Below are positions 49,554-58,913 of a stretch of DNA of 64,000 bases, in pieces (the first letter of the stretch is position 1; each line of letters opens with the position of its first letter). The stretch is from Cognatundibacterium squillarum. GTDB taxonomy: Bacteria; Pseudomonadota; Gammaproteobacteria; Burkholderiales; Burkholderiaceae_D. The stretch lies in NCBI RefSeq assembly GCF_014652435.1, contig NZ_BMYU01000003.1, forward strand, positions 372,001-436,000, in the 5' to 3' direction. A program made the translations under genes and the position numbers. The notes under the pieces were generated by a model. That model saw nothing but the letters and a program-made list of their open reading frames with translations. It did not search any database and was not told where the DNA came from.

Positions 49554-50951
49554 ATGATGGATAAGACGATGAATGTATCCCGTCGCGCATTTTTGCAAAA
49601 GGCCGCCAGCCTGTCTGTGGCCGGTGTTGCGACACCGTGGGCAGTTAATCTGGCTGCGTTGTCAGAAGCTTCTGCTGCGACGGCCACCGACTACAAAGCC
49701 ATCGTATGTGTATTTTTATATGGTGGAAATGATTATGCCAATACCCTGGTGCCTTACGATACCAGCGGTTACAACGCTTACGCTGCACTGCGCCCGTCAC
49801 TGGCATTTACCCGTGATGCACTGACGCCAACTGCGCTGAAGGTTGCCACCGATCCGCGCGACAGTGCCGGTTTTCCGCACCAGTATGCGCTGGCACCGAA
49901 TCTGGCGCCGCTGCTGCCATTGTTTGATGCCGGTAAGCTGGCACCGGTGCTGAATGTCGGCACCCTGATTCAGCCGACCACCAAGGCGCAGTATCAGGCG
50001 AAGTCCGTCAAGCTGCCGCCGAAACTGTTTTCACACAATGATCAGCAATCGGTCTGGCAATCTTCCGCGCCGGAAGGTGCGCGCTCCGGCTGGGGCGGCC
50101 GCATGGGAGATTTGTTCCAGTCAGGGAATGGTAACGCTACATTCACTTGCGTGAATGTGACTGGTAATGCAGTGTTTTTGTCCGGTGCAACGTCAGTGCA
50201 GTATCAGGTGACTACATCCGGCTCGATTCCGTTTTCCGGTTTGCAATCGAATTTATTCGGATCATCCGCCTGCTCCGCGGCTTTGCGCACACTGATTACG
50301 CAAAACCGTAGTCATTTGATGGAAGCAGAATACACCCGTGTGACCCAGCGTGCGATTGATGCGAATGTGACGCTGAGTGCTGCGCTGGCCAGTGCACCGG
50401 CTTTCCAGACCGTGTATCCGACCAAGAACAGCCTCGGTGACCAGCTAAAAATGGTTGCAAAAATGATTGCAACGGCGGACACGCTGAAGGTCAAACGACA
50501 AGTGTACTTCGTGGGTATCGGCGGCTTTGATACGCATGACGGACTGGTCAGCAACCATCCGGTGCTGATGAAAACCGTGGCGGATGCAATGGCTGCGTTC
50601 TACAACACGACAGTCGAACTGGGTGTGGCGAATCAGGTCACGACATTCACAGCTTCCGATTTCGGACGTACCCTGAGCGGCAATAACGACGGCTCTGATC
50701 ACGGCTGGGGCAGTATGCATTTTGTGATGGGCGGTGCGGTGAATGGTCAGCGTTTCTACGGTACGCCGCCAGTCGTCGCAGCGAATGGCCCTGATGATGT
50801 CGGGCAGGGGCGTTTGCTGCCGACCACGTCGGTAGACCAGTATGCAGCAACGCTGGGTAAATGGCTGGGTGTATCGGATTCCGATTTGCTGATGCTGTTG
50901 CCGAATCTGGTGAATTACAACGCCAGTGTGCGTACGCTGGGTTTTGTCTGA
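49554..50951 (+). CDS. DUF1501 family protein with Tat signal
   Basis: A 465-residue protein. AAGGAATAAG precedes the ATG, and the gap to the DUF1800 gene is only 8 bp, so they are one operon. The N-terminus has a twin-arginine motif (SRRAFLQKAASLSVAGVATPW). The body resembles the sulfatase-like alkaline-phosphatase superfamily: VFLYGGNDYANTLVPYD, LAPNLAPLLPLFDAGKLAPV, HNDQQSVWQS, GGFDTHDGL, TASDFGRT and DHGWGSMHFVMGG. The metal-binding-like Asp/His residues sit in GGFDTHD and SDHGWG. The enzymatic role is unknown. The pair would be exported and may act on a surface or secreted substrate. Confidence 0.92.
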   Translation: MMDKTMNVSRRAFLQKAASLSVAGVATPWAVNLAALSEASAATATDYKAIVCVFLYGGNDYANTLVPYDTSGYNAYAALRPSLAFTRDALTPTALKVATDPRDSAGFPHQYALAPNLAPLLPLFDAGKLAPVLNVGTLIQPTTKAQYQAKSVKLPPKLFSHNDQQSVWQSSAPEGARSGWGGRMGDLFQSGNGNATFTCVNVTGNAVFLSGATSVQYQVTTSGSIPFSGLQSNLFGSSACSAALRTLITQNRSHLMEAEYTRVTQRAIDANVTLSAALASAPAFQTVYPTKNSLGDQLKMVAKMIATADTLKVKRQVYFVGIGGFDTHDGLVSNHPVLMKTVADAMAAFYNTTVELGVANQVTTFTASDFGRTLSGNNDGSDHGWGSMHFVMGGAVNGQRFYGTPPVVAANGPDDVGQGRLLPTTSVDQYAATLGKWLGVSDSDLLMLLPNLVNYNASVRTLGFV

Positions 50952-50952
50952 T

Positions 50953-51546
50953 TCAGATCCAGCCCAGAATACCCGCCAGTGCGCCTGCACCGAGCAGCCA
51001 CAACAGGTGCAGGCGGGTATGCCAGACCACCAGTGCGCTGATCGCTGTGATCAGCCATAAAGGCCAGTCGCTGCGCAGATTCTGATGCGCAGCGGCCATA
51101 ATCCATCCGGTTGAGACCAGCAGACCAATCACCACCGGTGCCATGCCGAGCTTGAAACTGCGCACCACCAGTAAATCCCGGTTGCGATGTCCCCAGCTGG
51201 CTGCAAGATACGTCAGCGTTGTACTTGGCAACAGGATACCGGTCATGGTGACCAGAACACCGAGCAGCCCCAGCCATGCGCTGCCGCAATTCATGCCGAT
51301 ATTCCATCCCATCAGCGCAATGAACAGGACGTTCGGCCCCGGTGCCGCCTGCGCTATGGCGACGGAGGCATTGAACTGTGCATCGGTCAGCCAGTGCTGG
51401 CGCTCCACCAGATAGCGGTGCATGTCGGGTAAGGTGGAAATCGCGCCGCCGATCGACAATAAAGACAGCATCATGTAGTGCAGCAGCAAGGCCAGCCAGT
51501 CGCTGAACTCAAGATGAATATTCAGAAAATGTTCGTGCCCGTTCAT
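50953..51546 (-). CDS. Chromate transporter, short-chain CHR subunit (C-terminal-type)
   Basis: A 197-residue membrane protein from the ATG at 51546, which overlaps the stop of the upstream gene (ATGA). The CHR pattern is clear: LLSIGGAISTLPDMHRYLVERQHWLTDAQFNASVAIAQAAPGPNVLFIALMGW, with the conserved PGPN, and about six helices. Short-chain CHR proteins form heterodimers of two half-size partners. They export chromate or transport sulfate-like anions. The second half is the overlapping gene upstream. It ends 1 bp after the DUF1501 stop on the other strand. Confidence 0.92.
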   Translation of the reverse strand: MNGHEHFLNIHLEFSDWLALLLHYMMLSLLSIGGAISTLPDMHRYLVERQHWLTDAQFNASVAIAQAAPGPNVLFIALMGWNIGMNCGSAWLGLLGVLVTMTGILLPSTTLTYLAASWGHRNRDLLVVRSFKLGMAPVVIGLLVSTGWIMAAAHQNLRSDWPLWLITAISALVVWHTRLHLLWLLGAGALAGILGWI

Positions 51547-52115
51547 CGCAGTCTCCGGGCAACCCAGATCCAGCAACCACCGCCGAGTACCGGTAAGACA
51601 TAAAACAGAGGAATACGGAATACACCGACCGCAATGAAGCATAAGGCGGCGACACCCAGCGCTACGGGCTTACCCAGCGGATGCTGGTCCAGTGCAGAAA
51701 TCAGCCGGAGACCAGTCGCAATAATCAGACCTGCAGTGACTGCGCCCATGCCGCGCAGTGCGGCAGCAACTTGCGGATGTCCGGCATACTGCGCGTAGAC
51801 AACGGCCAGTAACAAAACCAGAATCAGCGGAATCGTCAGCATGCCGGCCAGCGCAACAACTGCGCCGCGTACGCCGAAGTAACGGCTGCCGATAATCATG
51901 CACAGATTGATCACATTCGGACCCGGCATGATTTGCGCCACCGCCCATTCTTCCACGAATTCTTCCGGGGTCAGCCAGCGTTTTTTCTCAACGATTTCGC
52001 GCTGCGCAACTGCCAGCACGCCGCCGAAGCCCTGTAGTGCCAGCCAGGTGAAAGAGAGAAATAAATCGGTGAGAGAGGCCGGACGCGGGCGGTCGGGAAC
52101 AGATTCGGCATTCAT
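51543..52115 (-). CDS. Chromate transporter, short-chain CHR subunit (N-terminal-type)
   Basis: A 190-residue membrane protein starting at the ATG 52115; the longer frame begins in sequence without a ribosome-binding site. The CHR pattern includes LFLSFTWLALQGFGGVLAVAQREIVEKKRWLTPEEFVEEWAVAQIMPGPNVINLCMIIG, with the conserved PGPN. About six helices are visible. It is translated together with the downstream subunit (ATGA overlap), consistent with a heterodimeric transporter. There is no chrB-type regulator. The actual substrate may be chromate or sulfate. Confidence 0.92.
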   Translation of the reverse strand: MNAESVPDRPRPASLTDLFLSFTWLALQGFGGVLAVAQREIVEKKRWLTPEEFVEEWAVAQIMPGPNVINLCMIIGSRYFGVRGAVVALAGMLTIPLILVLLLAVVYAQYAGHPQVAAALRGMGAVTAGLIIATGLRLISALDQHPLGKPVALGVAALCFIAVGVFRIPLFYVLPVLGGGCWIWVARRLR

Positions 52116-52190
52116 GGCAGGCTCTGATGCAGACAGAAGCCTGTCATTGTAAAGCACTGCCTGTGATTTGTCCGGCGCAGCTTTGGTGGC

Positions 52191-52679
52191 TTAATCCTGT
52201 GCCTGACGGTGTGCGCGGATACGCGCACGCCATTCACCTAGCGCGGTCAGGGCTGCCTGAAATTCCCGTTCGATCAGGTCGGCCTCAGCGGCCGTGATCA
52301 CGCCGTCGAGCAGGGCTTCCGAAACTGCTTCAGCAACGTCGCCAACCTGACTCATGACTTTACACACTGTTTGCGACAGGTCATCTTTACTGACTTCGGA
52401 CGGTTCCGGTACCACGAACGCTGCCAGGCCATGACGTCCGAGCAGTGCATGCAGTGGCAGATGCGCATCTTTGACGCCTGCCTGATGGCACAGCTCGATA
52501 ATCACGGACAATTCTTCAAACGACGGATAGTGCGATTCAATCGCCGGTGCCAGCTTGTTTCGTAAAACATTGACGGACATTCCCATCTTGGTGGCCAGCG
52601 CTTCCAGTCCGCCCGGGTAAGCCCGTGCAACTTTGTACAGTGCGTCGTGCTGGTTCATATCAGAATATTTACGGGTCAT
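52191..52679 (-). CDS. Phage CII-like regulatory protein (chromosomal)
   Basis: A 162-residue protein. The ATG at 52679 has AAGGA six bases before it. The N-terminal half resembles the phage CII/CP76 family: MNQHDALYKVARAYPGGLEALATKMGMSVNVLRNKLAP (helix-turn-helix like) and SFEELSVIIELCHQAG. The C-terminal half is acidic and helical (DLSQTVCKVMSQVGDVAEAVSEALLDG and ITAAEADLIEREFQAAL). No phage genes are nearby, so it is probably a resident chromosomal relative that is common in beta-proteobacteria, rather than part of a prophage. It might bind DNA; targets are unknown. Confidence 0.75.
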   Translation of the reverse strand: MTRKYSDMNQHDALYKVARAYPGGLEALATKMGMSVNVLRNKLAPAIESHYPSFEELSVIIELCHQAGVKDAHLPLHALLGRHGLAAFVVPEPSEVSKDDLSQTVCKVMSQVGDVAEAVSEALLDGVITAAEADLIEREFQAALTALGEWRARIRAHRQAQD

Positions 52680-53076
52680 GTTCTGTCCTTGATCGTTTGT
52701 TAGTGCCGGCAACTTCTGTTGTCTCTGCTGCCGCAATGCAGCACGCATTGTACCGATTTGACAATTATTTGACAGCAGAAGCGACGGGTTTTGCCCGGAG
52801 TGTGGCGAAAACCGGTGCGTACATTGTAATCCGCGTTACTGCAGCTGCACATAGCTGAAGCAGGTTTCGCATATATCGCTGTCAGTTCTGTTTTCGTGCG
52901 CTCAGGAAAGAAATTTGTAAGCAGGTTAAAATCGTTTCTGAACCCATTGCCCTGTTGCAATGTCTTAAGACGAAACAAGTTCTACAATTCGTTACCTGAG
53001 AAGAAAGCAAAGAAACATGCACAGGGGATTCAGCGATTAACATGTGTCCGTCTGAAGCTGTATTTTCATCCATGCC
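52680..53076. other. Divergent region, 397 bp
   Basis: It separates the CII-like gene from the Sel1 gene. Two TTGACA hexamers lie 11 bp apart on the plus strand (52758 and 52769) but no matching -10 box is convincing. Nothing else is recognised. Confidence 0.4.
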
Positions 53077-53850
53077 ATGATCACGAGTAAAACATTACGC
53101 CGCATTGTGCTTGCCTGCAGTATCGCCGCTGTGGCACTGACTGCCAGCGGGGATGATGATCTGGCAGATGATGCAATGTTGCTGCAGCACTGGGCGCTGC
53201 AGGGCGATATGCAGGCACAGCATACACTGGGCATGCTGTACCTGAACGGTGAACTCGGTATTCAGAGTTTTGATGAGGCCCGCTACTGGTTGCAGCGGGC
53301 TGCAGATCAGGGACATGCAGGAGCGCGTACGAATCTCGCGCTGATGTATCTGACCGGCGAGGGCGATGTGCATGATGTGCCGACCGGCAGTACTTATCTG
53401 GCGCAGGCAGTCAGTCAGCATTTCGCACCGGCTGCATTTCTGATGGGATATTTATACGAAACCGGCGAAATCGTCGAACGTGATTATCAGCGTGCCAGCC
53501 AGTATTATCACGAAGCAGCCAGTCACGGAAATGCGAGCGCACAATTTCATCTGGCGATGATGTATCGCGACGGACACGGCGTTCAGCAGAATCCGGCGCA
53601 AACCGTTTACTGGCTGAAGCAGGCCAGCGAACAGGGGGTGGTGTCTGCCGAGTTTCAGCTGGGTCTGCATTATCTGTACGGAGATGGTACGGAAAAAGAT
53701 GTATGGCAGGCCTACCAGCATTTACTCCACGCCAGCCTGAATGCCGGACTGAAAGCCATGGACAGTAAAGAACTGGTGAGCACCAGTCTTACTGCAGAGC
53801 AAATTGAAGATATTCAGAATCAATCCGGTTTATGGCGCGAAGCCGGCTGA
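53077..53850 (+). CDS. Exported Sel1-repeat protein
   Basis: A 257-residue protein. The N-terminus (LRRIVLACSIAAVALTASG) is a signal peptide. About five Sel1 repeats follow, each with the A(x)2LG(x)2Y-type pattern: AQHTLGMLYLNGELG, ARTNLALMYLTGEGDV, AAFLMGYLYETGEI, AQFHLAMMYRDGHG and AEFQLGLHYLYGDG. The repeats form a right-handed solenoid used for protein binding. The end (SLTAEQIEDIQNQSGLW) is non-repetitive. The function is unknown; secreted Sel1 proteins often have signalling or interaction roles. It ends 16 bp from the convergent GGDEF-EAL gene. Confidence 0.9.
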   Translation: MITSKTLRRIVLACSIAAVALTASGDDDLADDAMLLQHWALQGDMQAQHTLGMLYLNGELGIQSFDEARYWLQRAADQGHAGARTNLALMYLTGEGDVHDVPTGSTYLAQAVSQHFAPAAFLMGYLYETGEIVERDYQRASQYYHEAASHGNASAQFHLAMMYRDGHGVQQNPAQTVYWLKQASEQGVVSAEFQLGLHYLYGDGTEKDVWQAYQHLLHASLNAGLKAMDSKELVSTSLTAEQIEDIQNQSGLWREAG

Positions 53851-53866
53851 CGCTTGTAATTATTCA

Positions 53867-56266
53867 TTAAGCAGGTGTCAGCATTGCACCGATCTGTTCG
53901 GGCGGTAACGCTGCGGAATACAGATACCCCTGTACTTCATCGCATCCCAGTTGCAATAACAAATCGCGCTGACCGGCTGTTTCCACCCCTTCCGCAATGA
54001 CGCGCATTTTCATCGCGTGAGCAAGATGAATGATGGCGGTGACGATCGCGATATCGCTTTCATCCAGCGGCAGGTCTTCCACAAAAGAGCGGTCTATTTT
54101 CAGCTTGCGAATCGGAAAGCGCTTCAGATAACTGAGGCTGGAGTATCCGGTGCCGAAATCGTCAATCGATAAGCTGACGCCGAGTTGCGACAAGGCTTCC
54201 AGTTTCTTCAGGGTTTCTTCGGCATCCCGGATCAGCACGGATTCGGTCAGTTCCAGTTCAATCAGATCCGGCGGAATTCCTGCTTCACGTATCGCTTCGG
54301 CCACACCGTCAACAAAATTGGTTTGCTGAAACTGCAGTGCAGACACATTGAAACTCATACGCAGTGGTTGTCCTGCGGCGTACCAGCAAGCTGCCTGCGC
54401 AATAGCAGTACGCATCACCCATTGCCCGATCGGAACAATCGCACCGGATTCTTCTGCAATCGGAATAAAGCGGGCTGGACTGATGTCACCCAGTTCTTCA
54501 TCGCGCCAGCGTATCAGCGCTTCCACCCCGAAAATCTGACCGGTGTTCAGATCAATCTGCGGCTGATAGTGCAGCCGGAATAATTGTTTATCCAGTGCCT
54601 GCCGCATCGCATGATCCATTTTCATGCGGGACAGCAAGCCGATATTCATTTGCTTCTGATAAAAACGGAAGTCAGAGCGACCGCGTTCTTTCACGTAATA
54701 CATGGCGCTGTCTGCATTTTTAATCAGATCATCCATGTTATTGCCGTCAGCCGGATACAGCGCAATACCGATACTGGAGGTGATGGTGAATTGCATACCA
54801 TCCAGATCGACCGGAGCCGACAATTCATCCAGTACCCGGCGCGCGCAGATTTCAGCACCCTCCGCATCTGCTTCGTGCAACAGCAGCACAAACTCATCAC
54901 CGCCGTGGCGCGCCGCCGTATCGACCTGACGTATGCATTTTTTCAGGCGTCGTGTTACTTCCAGCAGCACACGGTCGCCGAACGGATGGCCGAGCGCATC
55001 ATTAATCTGCTTGAAATGATCCAGATCGAGGAACAGCAGTGCAAAACTGCCATGACGGCGGCTTGCCACGCTGATGGCTTGCTTGATACGTTCAGCCAGT
55101 AATAAGCGGTTCGGTAATCCGGTCAGCGCATCACTGAATGCCAGCTGTTCAATCTTCTGTTTTGCGGCATGCGATTCCGTGCGGTCTTTACAAAAGCCGA
55201 TGAAGTGAACGGTTTGTCCCTGTGCATCCGTCACTTTGACCAGTGTGACCATGCTCAGATACGCATGGCCTTCTTTATTACGATTCCACAGTTCCCCTTC
55301 CCAGCATGCGTTTTGTTCAAGCTGGCGCAGAATCTGATCGAGTTGGGCTGCTGGTGTTTCGTGATCGAATACCTCGCGCAGTGAGCGTCCTTTCATTTCA
55401 TCTTCTGAAAATTTGCTCAGTGATGAAAAGCTGGGGTTGACGGTAATAATGCGCTGGTCTTTATCGGTAATAAAAATTGCGTCGGTACTGGATTCAAACA
55501 CCTTTGCCGCCAGCTGCAGACGCGCTTCATCTTCGAGTTTTTGCGTGATATCGCGATAGGAATAGACGCGCCCGATCGGGCGTCCGCGCGCATACTGCGG
55601 CAGCGTAACACGTTCCAGAATTTTGCCGGAACGCAGCACCAGCACATCAGTGGCTTCCATCAGCGGTGAACGGGTAATCGTTCCCAGACGCTCTGCATAC
55701 CGTTCGGCATCGACGATTGCCTTATCCATCCAGCGGTAAATCGCACCGTCATCGCGCTGGGTCAGCAATTCGTCCGGCAGACCCCACAGCTCGGCAAACA
55801 AATGGTTATAGCTGCGGATGCCGCCTTCCAGGTCCGTGACCAGAATACCATCTGCGGTGGATTCCAGTGTGGCGCGTAATTCTGCAATCAGTTTTTCCAG
55901 TTCCTGTTCAACCTGACGCTGGTTGGTGTGATCGCGGATGGCGACGACAAATACCGCGCTGTCGAGGCCGGTTTTCACCAGCGTTACCTGACGCTCAACA
56001 TGGATCACAATATTGTCTGAACGTCGTAACAGTGTTTCCGAATGAATGTTATCGGATAAACCCGCCGCCACGTCTTCCCAGAAAAAAACATCTTCCGGTG
56101 CGGCTGCCAGATCAATCATCGCCTTTCCGGGCAGACTGCCTGCAGGCAGTCGCAACAGACCGTGCATGGTGCGGTTCGCTGCAATGATCTGCAGGGAAAT
56201 CGGATCGACAATCAGTACAGCATCCAGCATGCCTTCAATCAGGCTGTGCAATTGTTGCGGACTCAC
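53867..56266 (-). CDS. PAS-PAS-PAS-GGDEF-EAL protein
   Basis: A 799-residue cytoplasmic protein. Its GTG start at 56266 overlaps the stop of the HD-GYP gene (GTGA) and follows GGAGGTGATCA. PAS domains lie at about 8-115, 125-245 and 252-365. The cyclase domain keeps GGDEF at 455-459 in ARHGGDEFVLLLHE, the phosphodiesterase domain EAL at 582-584 in GVEALIRWRDEE and later DDFGTGYSSLSYL. Both activities seem possible. Translation is coupled to the HD-GYP gene, which points to joint control of c-di-GMP level. No transmembrane helix is visible, so the PAS domains sense an internal signal. Confidence 0.92.
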   Translation of the reverse strand: MSPQQLHSLIEGMLDAVLIVDPISLQIIAANRTMHGLLRLPAGSLPGKAMIDLAAAPEDVFFWEDVAAGLSDNIHSETLLRRSDNIVIHVERQVTLVKTGLDSAVFVVAIRDHTNQRQVEQELEKLIAELRATLESTADGILVTDLEGGIRSYNHLFAELWGLPDELLTQRDDGAIYRWMDKAIVDAERYAERLGTITRSPLMEATDVLVLRSGKILERVTLPQYARGRPIGRVYSYRDITQKLEDEARLQLAAKVFESSTDAIFITDKDQRIITVNPSFSSLSKFSEDEMKGRSLREVFDHETPAAQLDQILRQLEQNACWEGELWNRNKEGHAYLSMVTLVKVTDAQGQTVHFIGFCKDRTESHAAKQKIEQLAFSDALTGLPNRLLLAERIKQAISVASRRHGSFALLFLDLDHFKQINDALGHPFGDRVLLEVTRRLKKCIRQVDTAARHGGDEFVLLLHEADAEGAEICARRVLDELSAPVDLDGMQFTITSSIGIALYPADGNNMDDLIKNADSAMYYVKERGRSDFRFYQKQMNIGLLSRMKMDHAMRQALDKQLFRLHYQPQIDLNTGQIFGVEALIRWRDEELGDISPARFIPIAEESGAIVPIGQWVMRTAIAQAACWYAAGQPLRMSFNVSALQFQQTNFVDGVAEAIREAGIPPDLIELELTESVLIRDAEETLKKLEALSQLGVSLSIDDFGTGYSSLSYLKRFPIRKLKIDRSFVEDLPLDESDIAIVTAIIHLAHAMKMRVIAEGVETAGQRDLLLQLGCDEVQGYLYSAALPPEQIGAMLTPA

Positions 56267-57534
56267 TGATCACCTCCGCGTTCCGGACTCAGTTCCAGCC
56301 CGCGCTCAAAGAAATAGCAGAGCCTTTTGCGGGGTGACAGATAGTCAAATGCTGCTTTCGGTAACTGCAGGGGTTTCAGACTTTTGTGTATGCCCAGATG
56401 CGGTTCGTGTTCCAGATTGATAACCAGTGCCTCTTCGCGCGGTACAGAGGTGTCGTGAATCACGACACGTGGTTTAATTGGCCGGCTGGAATTGACCGAG
56501 ACAACCATGGCAAAACGCTCATCGGTCAGCTGAACGACGGAACCCGGCGGATAAATACCCATCATGCGGATAAAAGCCGTCATGGTCGGTGCATGAAAAC
56601 GTGCTTTGTACTGCGTGAAGATTTGTGACAGCGCTTCATGCGGTGTGATCGCCAGTGCCGGATTGGCCGGGTTACACAGGTTATCGTAATAATTTACGAG
56701 GCTCAGTATGCGGCTCGGCAAATTCAGACGATCACCACTGGCATGGCTGGGATAGCCGCTGCCATCAAAATATTCATGATGCTGACCAATCAGTAATTGT
56801 ACCGGCGCAGGCAAGCCCATTTTGCGTGCCAGTTGCACGCCATGCGCAACGTGCTCCTGAAATAATTGTTTTTCAGAATGATTGAAGTGTTCATCAACCC
56901 AGCGCAGACGGTCCGGCAGCATCATTTTTCCCAGATCGTGCAGCAGAGCGCCGATTCCGAGATGCAGCATGTCTGATTTACCGAGTCCGAGCGCCTTTCC
57001 CAGTAACAGAGAAATCACCACAACATTAATTGCATGCAGTGAGGTTTTTTCTCCGGCTTTTTCGGACAGCAAACGAATCGCTGCTTCATCTTCCGTCAGA
57101 ATATCACCGAGAAAGCCTTCAATCAGGCTTTCTGCCAGTTCCCGTGCGGAACCGGGCTGCGCATGCATTTGTTCATGAATGCTGCGAAAAGTTTGGGCAG
57201 CGTGACTGAATTGTTTTTCACAATGCTGGAGGCTGGCGGCCTGTGAAGCCAGCAGTTCGCGGCGCTCGCGCGCTGCACGCGTTGCCGGATTTTCCGGCTG
57301 AACTGGTTCAGGCGTGCCGGAAGTAATGACAGCGACCGGTTCCGGATCACTTTTGGCCGGTGCATAACGAATGCGCTCAAGTCCCAGCGAGCGGATTTTA
57401 TCGATTTGTTCCTGATGGCTGATACGGAAATTGCTGACAGGAAAAGGATGCTCCATCCACCCCATATCGAGGTAGACAAACATCCCGATACGCAGCTGGG
57501 AAGTGTCAATAAATTGCGTGTGAATATCTGTCAT
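56263..57534 (-). CDS. HD-GYP c-di-GMP phosphodiesterase
   Basis: A 423-residue protein. The N-terminus matches DUF3391 (DTSQLRIGMFVYLDMGWMEHPFPVSNFRI). The HD-GYP domain follows from about 155: the His-Asp pair is at 199-200 (LLHDLGKMML), and the GYP at 260-262 in HHEYFDGSGYPSHASG. Metal ligands and the GYP motif are complete, so hydrolysis of c-di-GMP to GMP or pGpG is expected. The start at 57534 is near the edge of the open frame; the ribosome-binding site is weak. It is the first gene of the operon with the PAS-GGDEF-EAL gene. Confidence 0.93.
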   Translation of the reverse strand: MTDIHTQFIDTSQLRIGMFVYLDMGWMEHPFPVSNFRISHQEQIDKIRSLGLERIRYAPAKSDPEPVAVITSGTPEPVQPENPATRAARERRELLASQAASLQHCEKQFSHAAQTFRSIHEQMHAQPGSARELAESLIEGFLGDILTEDEAAIRLLSEKAGEKTSLHAINVVVISLLLGKALGLGKSDMLHLGIGALLHDLGKMMLPDRLRWVDEHFNHSEKQLFQEHVAHGVQLARKMGLPAPVQLLIGQHHEYFDGSGYPSHASGDRLNLPSRILSLVNYYDNLCNPANPALAITPHEALSQIFTQYKARFHAPTMTAFIRMMGIYPPGSVVQLTDERFAMVVSVNSSRPIKPRVVIHDTSVPREEALVINLEHEPHLGIHKSLKPLQLPKAAFDYLSPRKRLCYFFERGLELSPERGGDQ

Positions 57535-57833
57535 GCTGTTGTTTTGCTTACCCGGTATTTGCCGGGGAGGGAACCTGTGTTTCCTCTGTCAGAAAAAATC
57601 GTATCAACATGCTACCGGAAACTGCGGTAAAAGCCAGCCATCACTAATCGGGAAATCCGGTTTTTATGACAAAAATCATGCATCCCGTCTTGTCTGTCCG
57701 CAATTCCGGTATTCGCAACTGCATCGTTTTTCATCATAGGATGGAAACACAGCTTTGACGGTTTGTGTTGAGAAAAAGTCTTTGAATGTGGTTTTCAACG
57801 CAAGCCACAGACGGTGTTGCATGACAGTACCAG

Positions 57834-58847
57834 TCAGGCATCCGGATCGCGGCGGCGAAACGCCAGCCAGGCTGCGATACCGGTAGCTATTGCCAGCATC
57901 AGCACCACGATCCAGAAACCGTATTCATTCTGCGCAAACGGGATACCACCCACATTCATTCCCATCAGGCCCGCGGTCAGATTGATCGGTAATGCCAGTA
58001 CAGTAACGATGGTCAGCACAAACAGAGAACGGTTATTCTGTTCATTGACGACAGTTGCCAGTTCTTCCTGCAGCAACTTAATCCGCTCCTGCAGCGAATG
58101 CATATCGCGCAGAACTTCCGCGAATTCCTCGGTCGCCTGACGTAATTCCTGCCGCGCATCATCACTCATCCAGCGCGGGGGTTTTTGCAGCAGACGGAAT
58201 AAAGCCGCTGGCTCCGGTGCCAGTAAGCGCTGCAGCCTGACCAGCACGCGCCGCTTCTGTCCGAGACGGGCGCGTTTATGATTCAGCCGGCCTGCCAGCA
58301 GCGCATCTTCCGTATCATCGACCTGCCGGTTTAACTGACGCACAATACCAGTCAGCACATCGGCCTGATCGTGCAGTAAGTGGCTGAGTAATTCTGCGGT
58401 TGACTGCAGTTGTGCTCCCTGATTCACTGCTTGTCGCAGGCGGTCAACTGACTTCAGAAATGTGCGCCGGACAGTAACAATCAGATTTTCGCTTGCGCAA
58501 ACCCACAGCGTGGAGATATCACTGGCTTCGTAGGAAAAATCATGGACCACGTCATTGATGATCGCAATCAGATGCTGATCCGCATGTTCGATGCGTGTTG
58601 AGCGTGAACCTTCGTGCAGCGCTTCATAAAACTCGACCGGCAACTGCAGGTGCTCACGCAGCCATTTTTCGGTCGCAACATGACTGAGGTTCAGATGCAG
58701 CCAGACAAACCCGTTCGATTCGTCATGCTGAAGACAATGCAGTGCTTGCGTGCCGGAAACCTGCCGCGCAGGAGAGTCCGGGCAAAACTGATACGCGCAG
58801 ATGAGGCCGGACGCATCTGCGCCATACGATTCAGGAGGATTCAGCAT
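57834..58847 (-). CDS. zntB: CorA-family transporter, ZntB-like
   Basis: A 337-residue CorA-family protein. The cytoplasmic domain contains WLHLNLSHVATEKWLREHLQLP and TRIEHADQHLIAIINDV. Long helices lead to the membrane part with the signature GMNVGGIPF near the end of the first transmembrane helix; the second helix (WIVVLMLAIATGIAAWLAF) ends in a basic tail. GMN followed by VGGIP is more typical of ZntB than of CorA, suggesting zinc transport. It is monocistronic and precedes two lipoprotein genes on the same strand. Confidence 0.9.
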   Translation of the reverse strand: MLNPPESYGADASGLICAYQFCPDSPARQVSGTQALHCLQHDESNGFVWLHLNLSHVATEKWLREHLQLPVEFYEALHEGSRSTRIEHADQHLIAIINDVVHDFSYEASDISTLWVCASENLIVTVRRTFLKSVDRLRQAVNQGAQLQSTAELLSHLLHDQADVLTGIVRQLNRQVDDTEDALLAGRLNHKRARLGQKRRVLVRLQRLLAPEPAALFRLLQKPPRWMSDDARQELRQATEEFAEVLRDMHSLQERIKLLQEELATVVNEQNNRSLFVLTIVTVLALPINLTAGLMGMNVGGIPFAQNEYGFWIVVLMLAIATGIAAWLAFRRRDPDA

Positions 58848-58913
58848 ACAAGACGGTTATTCTGAATCCGGCAGAATAACAGTTTTGTTGCTGCCGAACA
58901 TGACAGTTTGATG

